Part shown: positions 34,424-44,700 of the stretch, in pieces
Layout of the letters: each line of letters starts with the position of its first letter
Numbering within the stretch: position 1 is the first letter of the stretch
Source: Doryteuthis pealeii
Lineage: Eukaryota; Mollusca; Cephalopoda; Myopsida; Loliginidae
Direction of reading: 5' to 3'
Length of the DNA stretch: 64,000 nucleotides
NCBI GenBank assembly: GCA_023376005.1
Contig: CM042145.1
Location: 102,546,248-102,610,247, forward strand
Program-made: the position numbers and the translations under genes
Notes under the pieces: model-generated
The model's database searches: none
Told to the model about the DNA's origin: nothing
The model's input: only the letters and a program-made list of their open reading frames with translations

Positions 34424-34633
34424 GCCGGGTTAGCTCAGTCGGTAGAGCATTCGGCTAGAAACCACAAGGTTCCTAGTTCGATACCAGTCCTCGCCAACTC
34501 AGCGTCATGAGTAGCACAGGGATCTGTGCGGTAAAGTAAGGAGCTGATGGTAGGTGTAGCGCTCCACCTCAGACGCCTCGCTGATTGGCTGATACCAACA
34601 TTAGGCCACCCCGACGACTTTACTTTACTTTAC
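34424..34633 (+). repeat. tRNA-derived SINE, family A
   Basis: GGGCCGGGTTAGCTCAGTCG head with GTTCGATACC B box; ends in (TTTAC)n. Placed head-away from an inverted copy at 34648. Confidence 0.8.
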
Positions 34634-34647
34634 TTTATAACCAGATT

Positions 34648-34888
34648 TAAGGTAAGTCGTTGGGCGGCCTAATGTCGGTATCAGCCATACAGCAAGGGAG
34701 TCTATCCCCCTTTTTCACTAGCACAAGACCAAGGAGATTATTTTAGCATCTGAGGTGGGGCACCACACCTACCATCAGCTCCTCACCTTACCCTGTGCTA
34801 CTCATATGCTGAGTTGATGAGGGCCGGTATCGAACCAGGAGCCTTGTGGTTCTTAGTCGAACGCTCTACCGACTGAGCTAAACCGGCT
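34648..34888 (-). repeat. tRNA-derived SINE, family A
   Basis: Inverted copy; together with 34424-34633 it makes an imperfect long hairpin. Confidence 0.8.
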
Positions 34889-35361
34889 GCGGTCTGAAAG
34901 GCTTTCTAGATGAAGTTTTATATGTGTTCTTATTTAGTTTCATTAGTCTTTCTAATCTATATACATATAAAAGAAATATTGTATATGTGTGTATGCTTGT
35001 TTGTACAATGACCATGCACACGTCCTTTTATAAAGGAAAATTGGTAGAGACCAGCAAAGACCAAAGTTCAATAAAATTCATGCCTTATTTTTGTCCAAGA
35101 AGGGGTTAAAAACTTATACCCCTCATTTTCCATAAGAAAATCCAAAAAAATATAATAAGGTTATAAATCAATAATATATTAAAAAATTATTAATTATTAA
35201 AATAAAACAAATTAATAAAGGATAAAATATAACAAAAAGCAAATAAAAGAAAAAATACAAACAAGAATAATAAAAATAAACAACTTAAAGGCAAAATATA
35301 TGAAGAATAAACGATAACAAAACAGATATATAGAAAAAGAATTTTTATCAATCTATATCTA

Positions 35362-35795
35362 TCTATACATATATAAAGGGCAATGTGTGTGTGTGTGTGT
35401 GTGTCTGAAGGAAACTATGAAAATAAAACAATTAACGACAAAGTAAATATATATACATTCACTATCACCAGATCTTGATTTTTGAGCCAAAATAATGAAG
35501 GTTTTATTCATATTCGTGAAGATAATTAAAAAATAAAATTTTAAAAGTAACAGCATGGAATTCTTTTTTTTTTTTTTGCATTTGATATTTCAAATAACAG
35601 ATTATATATATAGGAGTGTCTGTGCACTTTTTTTCTGAGGCCCCACCAGGCCGAATCAACGCAAGGTCTTTTTTATATAGGGATTTGAATGGGGCATCCT
35701 GTGAGGATCCAACTTACGATTCAGTAATAATGGATCTGTGAGACTAACTTTTTGCCACCCCTTCTACCCAGGCGACACGGGGTAGCCGCTTCTAG
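35362..35795 (+). mobile_element. Helitron-like family H1 copy
   Basis: TCTATACATATATAAAGGG start after A; hairpin CTACCC...GGGTAG, then CCGCTTCTAG before T. A (TG)n run lies near its 5' end. An extra CTAA-type end with GGGTAGC follows at about 35850-35870. Confidence 0.65.
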
Positions 35796-35873
35796 TTATA
35801 TATAAATATAGATAAGAGATCTATCTTCAACTTTTTGAATACTGGGCAACACAGGGTAGCTCAGCTAATATAA

Positions 35874-36345
35874 CTAGCAGGACCTGTGGATATACCACAG
35901 TATGATAATTTAATTATTACATTCGATATATTTACTTAAGAGCTATTGTAAAATAGTTCAATAGGTAAAAATATTACAATTTTGATTTAACTCTCTCACT
36001 TTTTTCTTTTTTTCCTTCTTTTCATTTTTCCTTATGTTTGATTGAAACAGATTAGCATTATCGCTTCTGCACACTCATCCTCTCACTCTATCTTTCCCTA
36101 TTCTCTTTCTTTCTTTCTTTTTTTATTATATTTTTTATTGTGTAGCATGTCTTTTTTCTTCCCTTTCTTTCTTTATAATAAAAACAGAATGGTCCATTAT
36201 TTAGCTGAAGTGAGGACACTCATTAGAAATAAGAATTTGACGGATAAGCAACACCAGATAATCAGTATTTTTGCATTTAATCTTATATGATTTGGATGGT
36301 CCATTTTTAACCAAAGGGTGTTGCAAGATGATAAATGTTGTATAC
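35874..36345 (-). mobile_element. Helitron-like family H2 copy
   Basis: In reverse, ends CTGTGGTATATCCACAG, then GTCCTG and CTAG before T: the best-preserved H2 hairpin. The 5' boundary is approximate. Confidence 0.55.
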
Positions 36346-36790
36346 CCTTTTCTTACTTCTTACTTCTGTTCGTATTTTCTTCTGGCCGGCTTTGCTATTT
36401 CTTCATCTATCTTGGTCTGGTCTCTTCTAAAGTCTGGACTTTCTTGGGGACTTCGGGTCTGGTTTCTGTTAGAGATTTCTCCTTATCAGAAGCCCTGTGT
36501 CATTGTTAGTTTTTAGGTAATAAACACAAGACTTCGATTTACTTTGATGTTACTTTATTTTCAATCCCCAACCCAGACATCTGCGCAGGTGAGACTTACA
36601 TCCTACGAGCTCGGCTCCTACCTTCTAACTGACTGACTTACTTACTATCCTTAAACCGGAAGACAGGGTCTTCTATGCCTTCCGGTTCTCACGATTTATC
36701 CTCGGAAGGCAAGGTGAGAGTGAGGTCAAGCCTTGTCACTCATCCTTCAAGGCCGTGGGCTGTAGCTTATAACGGCCATAAATATTAGGT
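36345..36790. other. LTR-like block, unidentified
   Basis: Contains AATAAACACAAGACTTCG and a GC-richer stretch with the self-complementary AACCGGAAGACAGGG/TGCCTTCCGGTT. It could be part of an LTR; there is no ORF with a domain and no second copy in the window. Confidence 0.3.
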
Positions 36791-36912
36791 ATCTAATAAT
36801 TACGTAACATAAAGGTTATACTTTTAAGGAAGACCAGTATTGATATATAGATATTTTATTACATTAAAATTTAAATACTTGCACCTGATAGAGGGTGCAT
36901 ATTTTTGCTAGC
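36780..36912 (+). mobile_element. Helitron-like family H3, 3' fragment
   Basis: Ends TACTTGCACCTGATAGAGG, then GTGCATATTTTTG and CTAG. Confidence 0.5.
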
Positions 36913-37292
36913 AATTCAAAAATGCACTTTTTACACATTGCAGTGACCAATTAAATTCCTGTAATTTTACTCCAGTCCGATGTACGAATCCACTATTTAG
37001 TACACAGTGAGATTTTCTTCATATTTCTTAACCACATTGTCAGATATCATTATCCAAATTATTTATTAAAAGTCTGTATTATTATTTACAAATGGTGAAC
37101 TGAAGCCTTGTACATTTTTGGGGTTTAACTTGATATTCAAAACATTTTTGTCAAGAATTTAAAGTAATTTAATCAACTGTAATGAACACAACACCCAATT
37201 CCCACATATCTTGATTACTATGATGCAATCAGAATTTGTCCAGTGAAGAAATAAGGATTGAAATTACTTTACTTATACCACTTATAAAAAGT

Positions 37293-37540
37293 TAAAGTAA
37301 AGTTGAAGGGGCGGCCTAAAGTCGGTATCAGCCAGTCAGCGAGGGAGTCTATCCCCTTTTCAATAGCGCTAGACCAAGGATATTGTTTTTTAGCATCTGA
37401 GGTGGAGCGCCACACCTACCATCAGCTCCTTACTTTACCGCACAGATCCCTGTGCTACTCATACGCTGAGTTGGCGAGGACCGGTATCGAACTAGGAACC
37501 TTGTGGTTTCTAGCCGAACACTCTACCGACTGAGCTAAGC
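37293..37540 (-). repeat. tRNA-derived SINE, family A
   Basis: Reverse reading has TTAGCTCAGTCGGTAGAG and GTTCGATACC; abuts the 3' end of an H3 element. Confidence 0.8.
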
Positions 37541-38068
37541 AAGTATATGCACCTTCTGCTGGTCGTAAGTATTTAAGTTTTAATGTAATGAAATATATTA
37601 CATTAGAAAGACTAACAAAATCAAATAAGAACTCATATAAAAAGATTGCACTTATTTTGATTTCATTTTAATTGGTTTCTATATAAAATCATTCATAGGA
37701 TTGATTTTAATAGGTTGAAGAATAAAACTATAATATCAGAGATCAATAACACCAAGTAGTTATTTATCAAACCCGGTTTTGTTAAAACCAGTATGCATAT
37801 ATCATGCTAACCTTTATTTCGTAGTGATATATAAGACACATTGCAGGATTTTAAATACACTAACATGGGCTGTTTTGAGGCAAATTTAACTCAGATTTTC
37901 ATAGGGACATCGTTAATAGATAAGATTTGTTCTATGCATTAATGATTTTGACTATAAATTAAATACTCATTAATAAACTTACGCATTTCCTGAGAGTATT
38001 GTGACATAAGCTGTGATGTAGTTTCAGTTACCAGCAGACACAGAATCTCCATTATAATAAGACATAAT
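37540..38068 (-). mobile_element. Helitron-like family H3 copy
   Basis: In reverse, begins TTATAATGGAGATTCTGTGT and ends with the GACCAGCAGAAGGTGC hairpin region. Long similarity to 46929-47460. No ORF. Confidence 0.55.
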
Positions 38069-38284
38069 AATTTTTGTTTTTTACTTTTGAAGCTTGAAAA
38101 TTTTAATTCTGTATGATTAGTTATGTCTTGCAGGAAAATGGCTTCCTACTAATTATTGTTCATTGTTAGAGACCTCCTCACAATAGGAGCCTCTATTTCC
38201 CATGTTAAAACCTTCTCCTGATTCCAATTAGTATGTATACCTAAAATGGTAGCTCTCCATCAAACTGTTTGGTTGCCTATATGT

Positions 38285-38870
38285 ATTTACCTAAATCCTC
38301 CGCATGAGCAGGACGTGACATAAAGAAAATTTTTAAGCAGAGTTTAACAGGATTGAATTCAGAGTTTTCCTTCTAGAATGGTTGCCATACCAAAGTTAAA
38401 GAGCTGTCTGCCCTACTATTTTACCCATAGCTGGAGGGAGAATAGTTGGATTCATACATTCTATATATCTAAAGCATCTAGTCTGCCCTACTATTTTACA
38501 CATAGTTGGAGGGAGAATAGTTGGATTCATACATTCTATATATCTAAAGCACCTAGTCTGCCCTACTATTTTACCCACAGCTGGAGGGAGAATAGTTGGA
38601 TTCATACATTCTATATATCTAAAGCACCTAGTCTACCCTACTATTTTACACATAGTTGGAGGGAGAATAGTTGGATTCATACATTCTATATATCTCAAGT
38701 ACCTAGTCTGCCCTACTATTTACCCATTACTGGGGGAGGAGAAGAGAAAGACTCATGACTTTCCCGAGAGCAATGCAATGTAAAACACAAACTACCTCAT
38801 CCAGGATTTGAACTCTGGTCCCTGATTCCATTTCTTACGATAATAACCATCACAGTAAGTGCATCTCTCT
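38285..38870 (-). repeat. Family B SINE with internal 75-bp tandem expansion
   Basis: The CTGCCCTACTATTTTAC...ATTCTATATATCTAAAGCAC segment repeats at 38408, 38483, 38558, 38633 and 38708 (period exactly 75). Because 75 is a multiple of 3, the array stays open as a 126-codon frame with a repeated LPYYFTHSWRENSWIHTFYI unit. I regard this as non-coding. Confidence 0.8.
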
Positions 38871-39145
38871 TACCTTCTTGTATTGTTATGAATTTTGCAA
38901 GTATTTAGATACTTTTGTATGATTGGCTAATATCACCCAGCCCCTTGATTCAAACAATAAGAAAGTATGCTCTGACCAGAAGGAATTCAATTTTTGTTAG
39001 TGGTGCCAACACTGGTTGGTGAGAGGAGAACCAAATCCTTGACTGAATTCAACCAAAAAGTACCAAGAAATACTGGAGATACTTACTCGTATACATAACA
39101 TGTATAAAATAAAAATGTTGATATCAAAACATTTTATGGAATATA

Positions 39146-39685
39146 TGAGGGTAATCCCAAAAGTAAGGTCTCCAAAATATTTAGAAATCACAGAAACTGT
39201 TTGTTTATTGTCAATAATGTTTACATCATTTTAAAGTTTGAACATGTATCTATTTTTCTATATAATTGTCATATTGGGCCGATGCATTTTTGTAGGCGCC
39301 ATGGTAGTTTTTGTATAGCCATGTCATACCAGCTTGTTCATGTCATTGAAGAAGCATTGAACCTTGTCATTGTAAACTCTTACCCCACTTGCGGATGTTT
39401 TTGACATCCATTCATGACTTGTCATACACTTCCATTAATTGGCAATGAATTTCAATCAGTTTAATGCTTTTTGCATTCAAAAACTGAATAACTGCATGAA
39501 CTTCACACTTAGCAGTAGTTTCAATTGGGAGCTCTATCAGAAATGACTGCCAAACCAAGACTGAACATGGTAGCAAGGGGCATATGCATGCACAACAAAC
39601 ACAACAGTGTTGCCAATAGCTACATGAACATTTTCCCTGTATCCCCAGTGCCTTGGAGACCTTACTTATGGGATTACCCTTAGAA
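39146..39685. mobile_element. Mariner-like element, deleted copy
   Basis: The left end ATGAGGGTAATCCCAAAAGT and right end (reverse) AAGGGTAATCCCATAAGTAA are inverted. On the minus strand is a stub SFLIELPIETTAKCEVH...SIKLIEIHCQLMEVY. The transposase catalytic region is missing. Confidence 0.65.
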
Positions 39686-39689
39686 AAGG

Positions 39690-40540
39690 AAATAGGGTTT
39701 CTCAAGACAACAAAAAAAAGAAATTTCAAGAAAATTAGAATAAATCAAAATTTACAGATGGAAAATAGATTTATTAAAGATAAAAAAATGTTATTTACAA
39801 AAAATGACAAATATGAAATTTAAATCATTTAAATTCTAAAACTAGAGAGAAGAATTGTTAGACTATTTTTTTAAAATTATTTTCCAATTGGAATTGACCA
39901 ATGTTGCTTATTTTGTCTATTTTGCCTCAGAAAAAAAAAGTGACCAATTTTAATGCAAAGATTCAGTGATAAAATCTCCAAAGAAAAAAATCAAAAAAAC
40001 AAAACCTAAGATGTATTTGTGTTGTAATGTCAAAGTCATCAAATATTAAATAATAAAAAATATTAATAGTAAATGTGTTATTTGAGCTAATATCCTCATC
40101 TTTGTTGTTTTTATTACAATATTTTTGGTTGATATAATCTTCAGCCTCTTTTTATCTTGTCTTTGACTGATAATCAATACTTTTTAATCTCAAATACAAA
40201 AACAGAATTTTGCTCATAAATCTGAGTATCAAGTTCTTTTGCTCACACAAGAAAATAAGGTTAAGAATGTGTTGTGGACTAACCAGGCGTACCTAGCATA
40301 GAGAGTGAATGCGCTGGTCCAGGACTAATTCTACATGGCTGTCTGAGAGCTCAAGTGTGATTACTGAGACTGCAAGGATTACAGAACCATTACGCGAACT
40401 GTCTACCTCAAGGTTTTAGCACTCTGTTGTGAGTTACTATATGTCTGGCGCACATGTAGTTTGAATGTACTAGTATACTGGATACTGTATGATCAAGTAT
40501 ACAACAAATAGTTGGATGTAAACAGAAAGCTTTATTGAAT
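39690..40540. other. Repeat-poor stretch; no gene
   Basis: AT-rich; a moderately GC-richer block at 40265-40460 has no ORF or second copy. I searched the minus strand here for the last PIGK exon and saw none. Confidence 0.45.
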
Positions 40541-40544
40541 ATAT

Positions 40545-41045
40545 GTATTTATCCAACCATTCCACTACAGGCATGATCCGACACATGGTGTCATAACTCA
40601 TGTATCAGAGTTAACAGAGAAATAATAGGAAGGAACACAATGAGTTTTAAGGATAGGGAAAAAAGTTTACTCGGCAAAGATACTGAATGAATTAACAAGT
40701 CCCATGAGATCTCATTGTTTCTTTCTTCCGTGGTTTTGTCAGAAATTATTCATAGGAAAAGCAGAAAATTCCATTCTCATTATTTAGGTGCTATAGGATA
40801 CAAGGTCAATTTTTAAGTGGAGTAAAGCTGATTTGAATTCAGTTTTCCTTCTGTTTAGAAGGTTACCTAATCAAGACTAAAGAACCCAGTCTACTCTACT
40901 ATTTACCCATAGCTGGAGGATAGAAGACATGGATTCATGCTTTTTCCAAGGGCATTAGTGTGAAGTGAAACACAAACAACCTCAGTATTTGAACTCAAGT
41001 TGCCAATTCCATTTCCTCGGACGATAACTTGTACATAAAGTAGAC
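40545..41045 (-). repeat. Family B SINE copies, degenerate
   Basis: 40545-40620 and 40795-41045 show the TTATCCAACC..CAGG..GACACA end and the CCCAGTCTACTCTACTATTTACCC body. They may be two nested copies. Confidence 0.5.
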
Positions 41046-41143
41046 CTCCCTTTATTGAATATAAGAAAACAAATGAACATTTAAAAGGACATCATTGAAA
41101 TTTCAAAATATATCCAAACTGATTTCACCTATAAGTAAGTAAA

Positions 41144-41386
41144 GTCATCGGGGCGGCCTAATGTCGGTATCAGCCATGCTGCGAGATAGTCTATCCCCTT
41201 TTCACTAGCGCTAGACCAAGGAGATTGTTTGTGACGTCTGAGGTGGAGCGCCACACTACCATCAGCACCTTACTTTACCGCACAGATCCCTGTGCTACTC
41301 ATACACTGAGTTGGTGAGGGTGGGTATCGAACTAGGAACCTTGTGGTTTCTAGTCGAATGCGCTACCAACTGAGCTAACCCGGCCC
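41144..41386 (-). repeat. tRNA-derived SINE, family A
   Basis: Inverted copy with intact GTTCGATACC-type B box (reverse) and GGGCCGGGTTAGCTCAGTTG head. Confidence 0.8.
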
Positions 41387-41496
41387 TCTTTAAATTTACA
41401 TTTGAAATATTTGACTGCAAAGCTTTAACTGATAATCATCATTCAAATAGGAAAAATACAGTTTTGTTCACAGATTCAAGTGTCAAGTGTTTGTGT

Positions 41497-41571
41497 TTAC
41501 TCAAGAAAACAATTACAAAACATTATACTGAAGACAACAATGAGGATACCAGCCCAGATAATGTAATAAAT
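41497..41571 (-). other. Candidate hydrophobic anchor frame of PIGK
   Basis: A minus-strand frame reads IYYIIWAGILIVVFSIMFCN and ends CFLE-stop: one membrane helix, 24 residues, 136 bases downstream of exon 10. Two TAA codons lie just upstream in the same frame, and the only nearby AG in a workable position lacks a good pyrimidine tract. I therefore cannot join it to exon 10. Confidence 0.3.
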
Positions 41572-41706
41572 AATGCTTTTTTATTAAATCCTAAAACCTG
41601 AGGCAACATTTGTTAATTACTGTTAGAAATAGAGAATGAAATGATGAAAAGAAAGAGAGTGCATGAAAAGAACTAAAAGATAATTTTTTAAATTTTAAAA
41701 TCATAC

Positions 41707-41770
41707 AGGAAATTGATTTACATAGGTAAGTTTTTCCTGGTTTGTATGTTGTTTGCTTTCACAGCTGACC
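41707..41770 (-). CDS. PIGK: PIGK exon 10
   Basis: Encodes GVSCESKQHTNQEKLTYVNQ and FP, then a donor-like GTATGA. If not spliced, the next codons are Val-stop. LTYVNQFP aligns with the segment just before the anchor tail in relatives, so at least one more exon is expected. Confidence 0.65.
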
Positions 41771-44700
41771 CTGAAAAACAAGAAAAATAATTTTGTATAA
41801 TTTTTTTTTAGGCATACAAAATTTTATTAATGCTATAAAAAGACTGAATATTTTATTCATTGTCAATTAAGACGAGATAAAAGCAAGAAAACCATGGAGG
41901 AGGGGGGGGGAGAAAAAATAAAAAAGTAAAAATAAAATAATAGAAACTAGTGAGCTAGCTGACTAGTTTTGCTCGTCACTCAACAGAGCTTAATATTGAG
42001 GAGAATAAAGTTAACTAAGAACGATTAAGACACCATGTAAATGGAAAAGTAAGAATGAAAAAAAATTGTGATTAAAAGAAGAAGGTATTCCCTTTCTTTT
42101 GTCCCTAAAAGGGGTGGGGAATATTAGACTACAGGGTTATAAGTAAAGTCGTCGGGGTGGCCTAAAGTCAGTATCAACTAGACAGCAAGGGAGTCTATCC
42201 CCTTTTCACTAGTGCTAGACCAAGGAGATTGTGACGTCTGAGGTGGAGCGCCACACCTACCATCAGCACCTGACTTTACCACACAGATCCCTGTGTTACT
42301 CATACGCTGAGTTGGCAAGGGCCGGTATCGAACCAAGAACCTAGTGGTTCCTAGGCAGACGCTATACCGACTGAGCTAAACCAGCCCTAAAAAGTCATCG
42401 GGGTGGCCAGACAGTGAGGGGGTCTATCCCCTTTTCACTAGCACTAGACCAAGGAGATTGTTTTTGCGTCTGAGGTGGATTGCCACACCTACCTTCAGCT
42501 CCTTACAGATCCCTGTGCTACTCATGGTTATAATGCTTATTTTTTTATTTGTTTATTTGTTTACTAATGTGAATCAAAAGTTTGGCAACATTTTGGTAAT
42601 GTGAGGCAAAATTCAGCAGTCCTGGATGCTTTTGCCGAGCTCAGGAAAGTGATGAACCACACTGGACTATAAGATGCCAACCTTGCCTGATACTCTCTGA
42701 GTGCTACTCATCTGATTTTCCTCTATAGCTTGGGGCACAGCTTTGGAATCTATGGTTTTGTGATTAAAAGAAGAAGGTATTCCCTTTCTTTTGTCCCTAA
42801 AAGGGGTGGGGAATATTAGACTACAGGGTTATAAGTAAAATCGTCGGGGTGGCCTAAAGTCAGTATCAACCAGACAGCAAGGGAGTCTATCCCCTTTTCA
42901 CTAGTGCTAGACCAAGGAGATTACCTGACCTTGCCTAATTAAACAAGGTTCTTGTAACTTGAGCAAAATTGATTGAACTATCTGGTTACTGTACTAAGAT
43001 CAACTGCATCTTCACATTTCAAATAACAAATATTTTTGGTAGCTTCCATGACATTATAGCCCAGTTTTAACTCATAAAGTGTAAGTTCCCAAATTAGACT
43101 ATGTTGCATGTTCATCTGTGCAGCTTTCAAATCACACAAAGTAGGGATTGTTTGTGCACAGTTGGATTTGCTATTCACAGGAGATCTCATGACAACAAAC
43201 AATTGCAGGCTGATATTACACAGGTCCTTTCTCAGCAGCCCACAATTAATTCAAATTTTGAATGTAGCTGTTTGCATTTCACAGAGCACCAATACCCTTT
43301 GGAAAGGTATGAATACAACCATTCTCCCTTTAGCTATGGGTAAATAGTAGGGCATACTGGGTTCTTTAAGCTTGGTATGGCAACTGGTCTAAGAGAAGGA
43401 AAATTGTGAATTCAAACCAGTTGTACTCCACTTAAAAATTAACTTTGTGTCACATCCTGCTTGTGGCAGAGGGTTGGGTAAATACATACATCTATCCAAT
43501 GTGAAGCAATGCACAATGGGACAACACACCAATTACCACAATATTAATAACCACAGCAGGTGCCTATAATGGCTTTAACTGCTTCTGTCATGTGATATAC
43601 ATGCCTCAAATTAGCACATCCAAATTATTGCAAAACTTTTGACTCACCAAATAAGTCTAAATAGTAAGTAAATAATATTATGATTCAAAAAATAAATAAG
43701 GCAAATTTTTTTGATAAAAACCAAAATAAGTTGATTTTTTTTCCATAAATGTAAACACTGTATTGCTTGGAATTGGCTTATAGCAAAAATTATTTTAATT
43801 TTTCAAAAATATTTGTTTTGAGGCTATTCAAATGATGGCAAATTAAATAGTGCTCCAGGATTAAACAGAGGTATGTTATCAAATTTTTGTATCTGAGAAG
43901 TGCAAACCATGTCAAATTTACAGAAGAGTGTGTGATTGTATGGAGAAACATTTTCTAGTCAAAAAAAAAAAAAATTACAAATGGACTAAACATGGGTTTG
44001 CCACTACCACTAGCCTAAGTGAAAAAAAACTGTCCATTGAGTGGAAACACACTGACTCTCCAGTAAAGAGAAAGTTCCCAGGAGCAGCAGTCTGTAAAGA
44101 AGGTCATGTTGATGATCTGGGACATGAAAGGACCCACCACTATTGATTTCCTTGAAAAAGGTGCAACTGTAAACAGAACTTCTAACTGCCAACTCCTTAG
44201 ACAAAATTCATCTTATTATTGAATGAAATTTAAATTATTTTAAAAATAAACAAAATTTTATCTCTTGCAAGAATTAATGACAGTGTAGAATTTTTATATA
44301 CTTACCCACACGTATCATTTTGTTGTAAAGTGGGATTGATTTTTTCTAGTTTGATTGTATGTGACAAGAGTTCCACATTCCTGACACTGCCAAAGAAATC
44401 GGTGAGCAGTACTTTTTCTGGGTCTCTTTGAAATAGATCAGATCGAACCCCAACTCTGGAGATACATTGTTTCTGTGGACATACGCGAAGCTTTAAAAAA
44501 AAAAAAATTATTTTTTTATGAAAGAAAATTCTGGTACAGATATTTAGGCAAAAAACTTCAGATACAAATATTAAAATAAATTTTGACTTTCAATATTTTT
44601 TTCTTGATTAACTGACTTTTATTTGTCTAGTTTTCATTTGAAAACAATTTACCAACATATCATCATTTATAATAATCGTTAGAACCAAAACAAAATTTAA

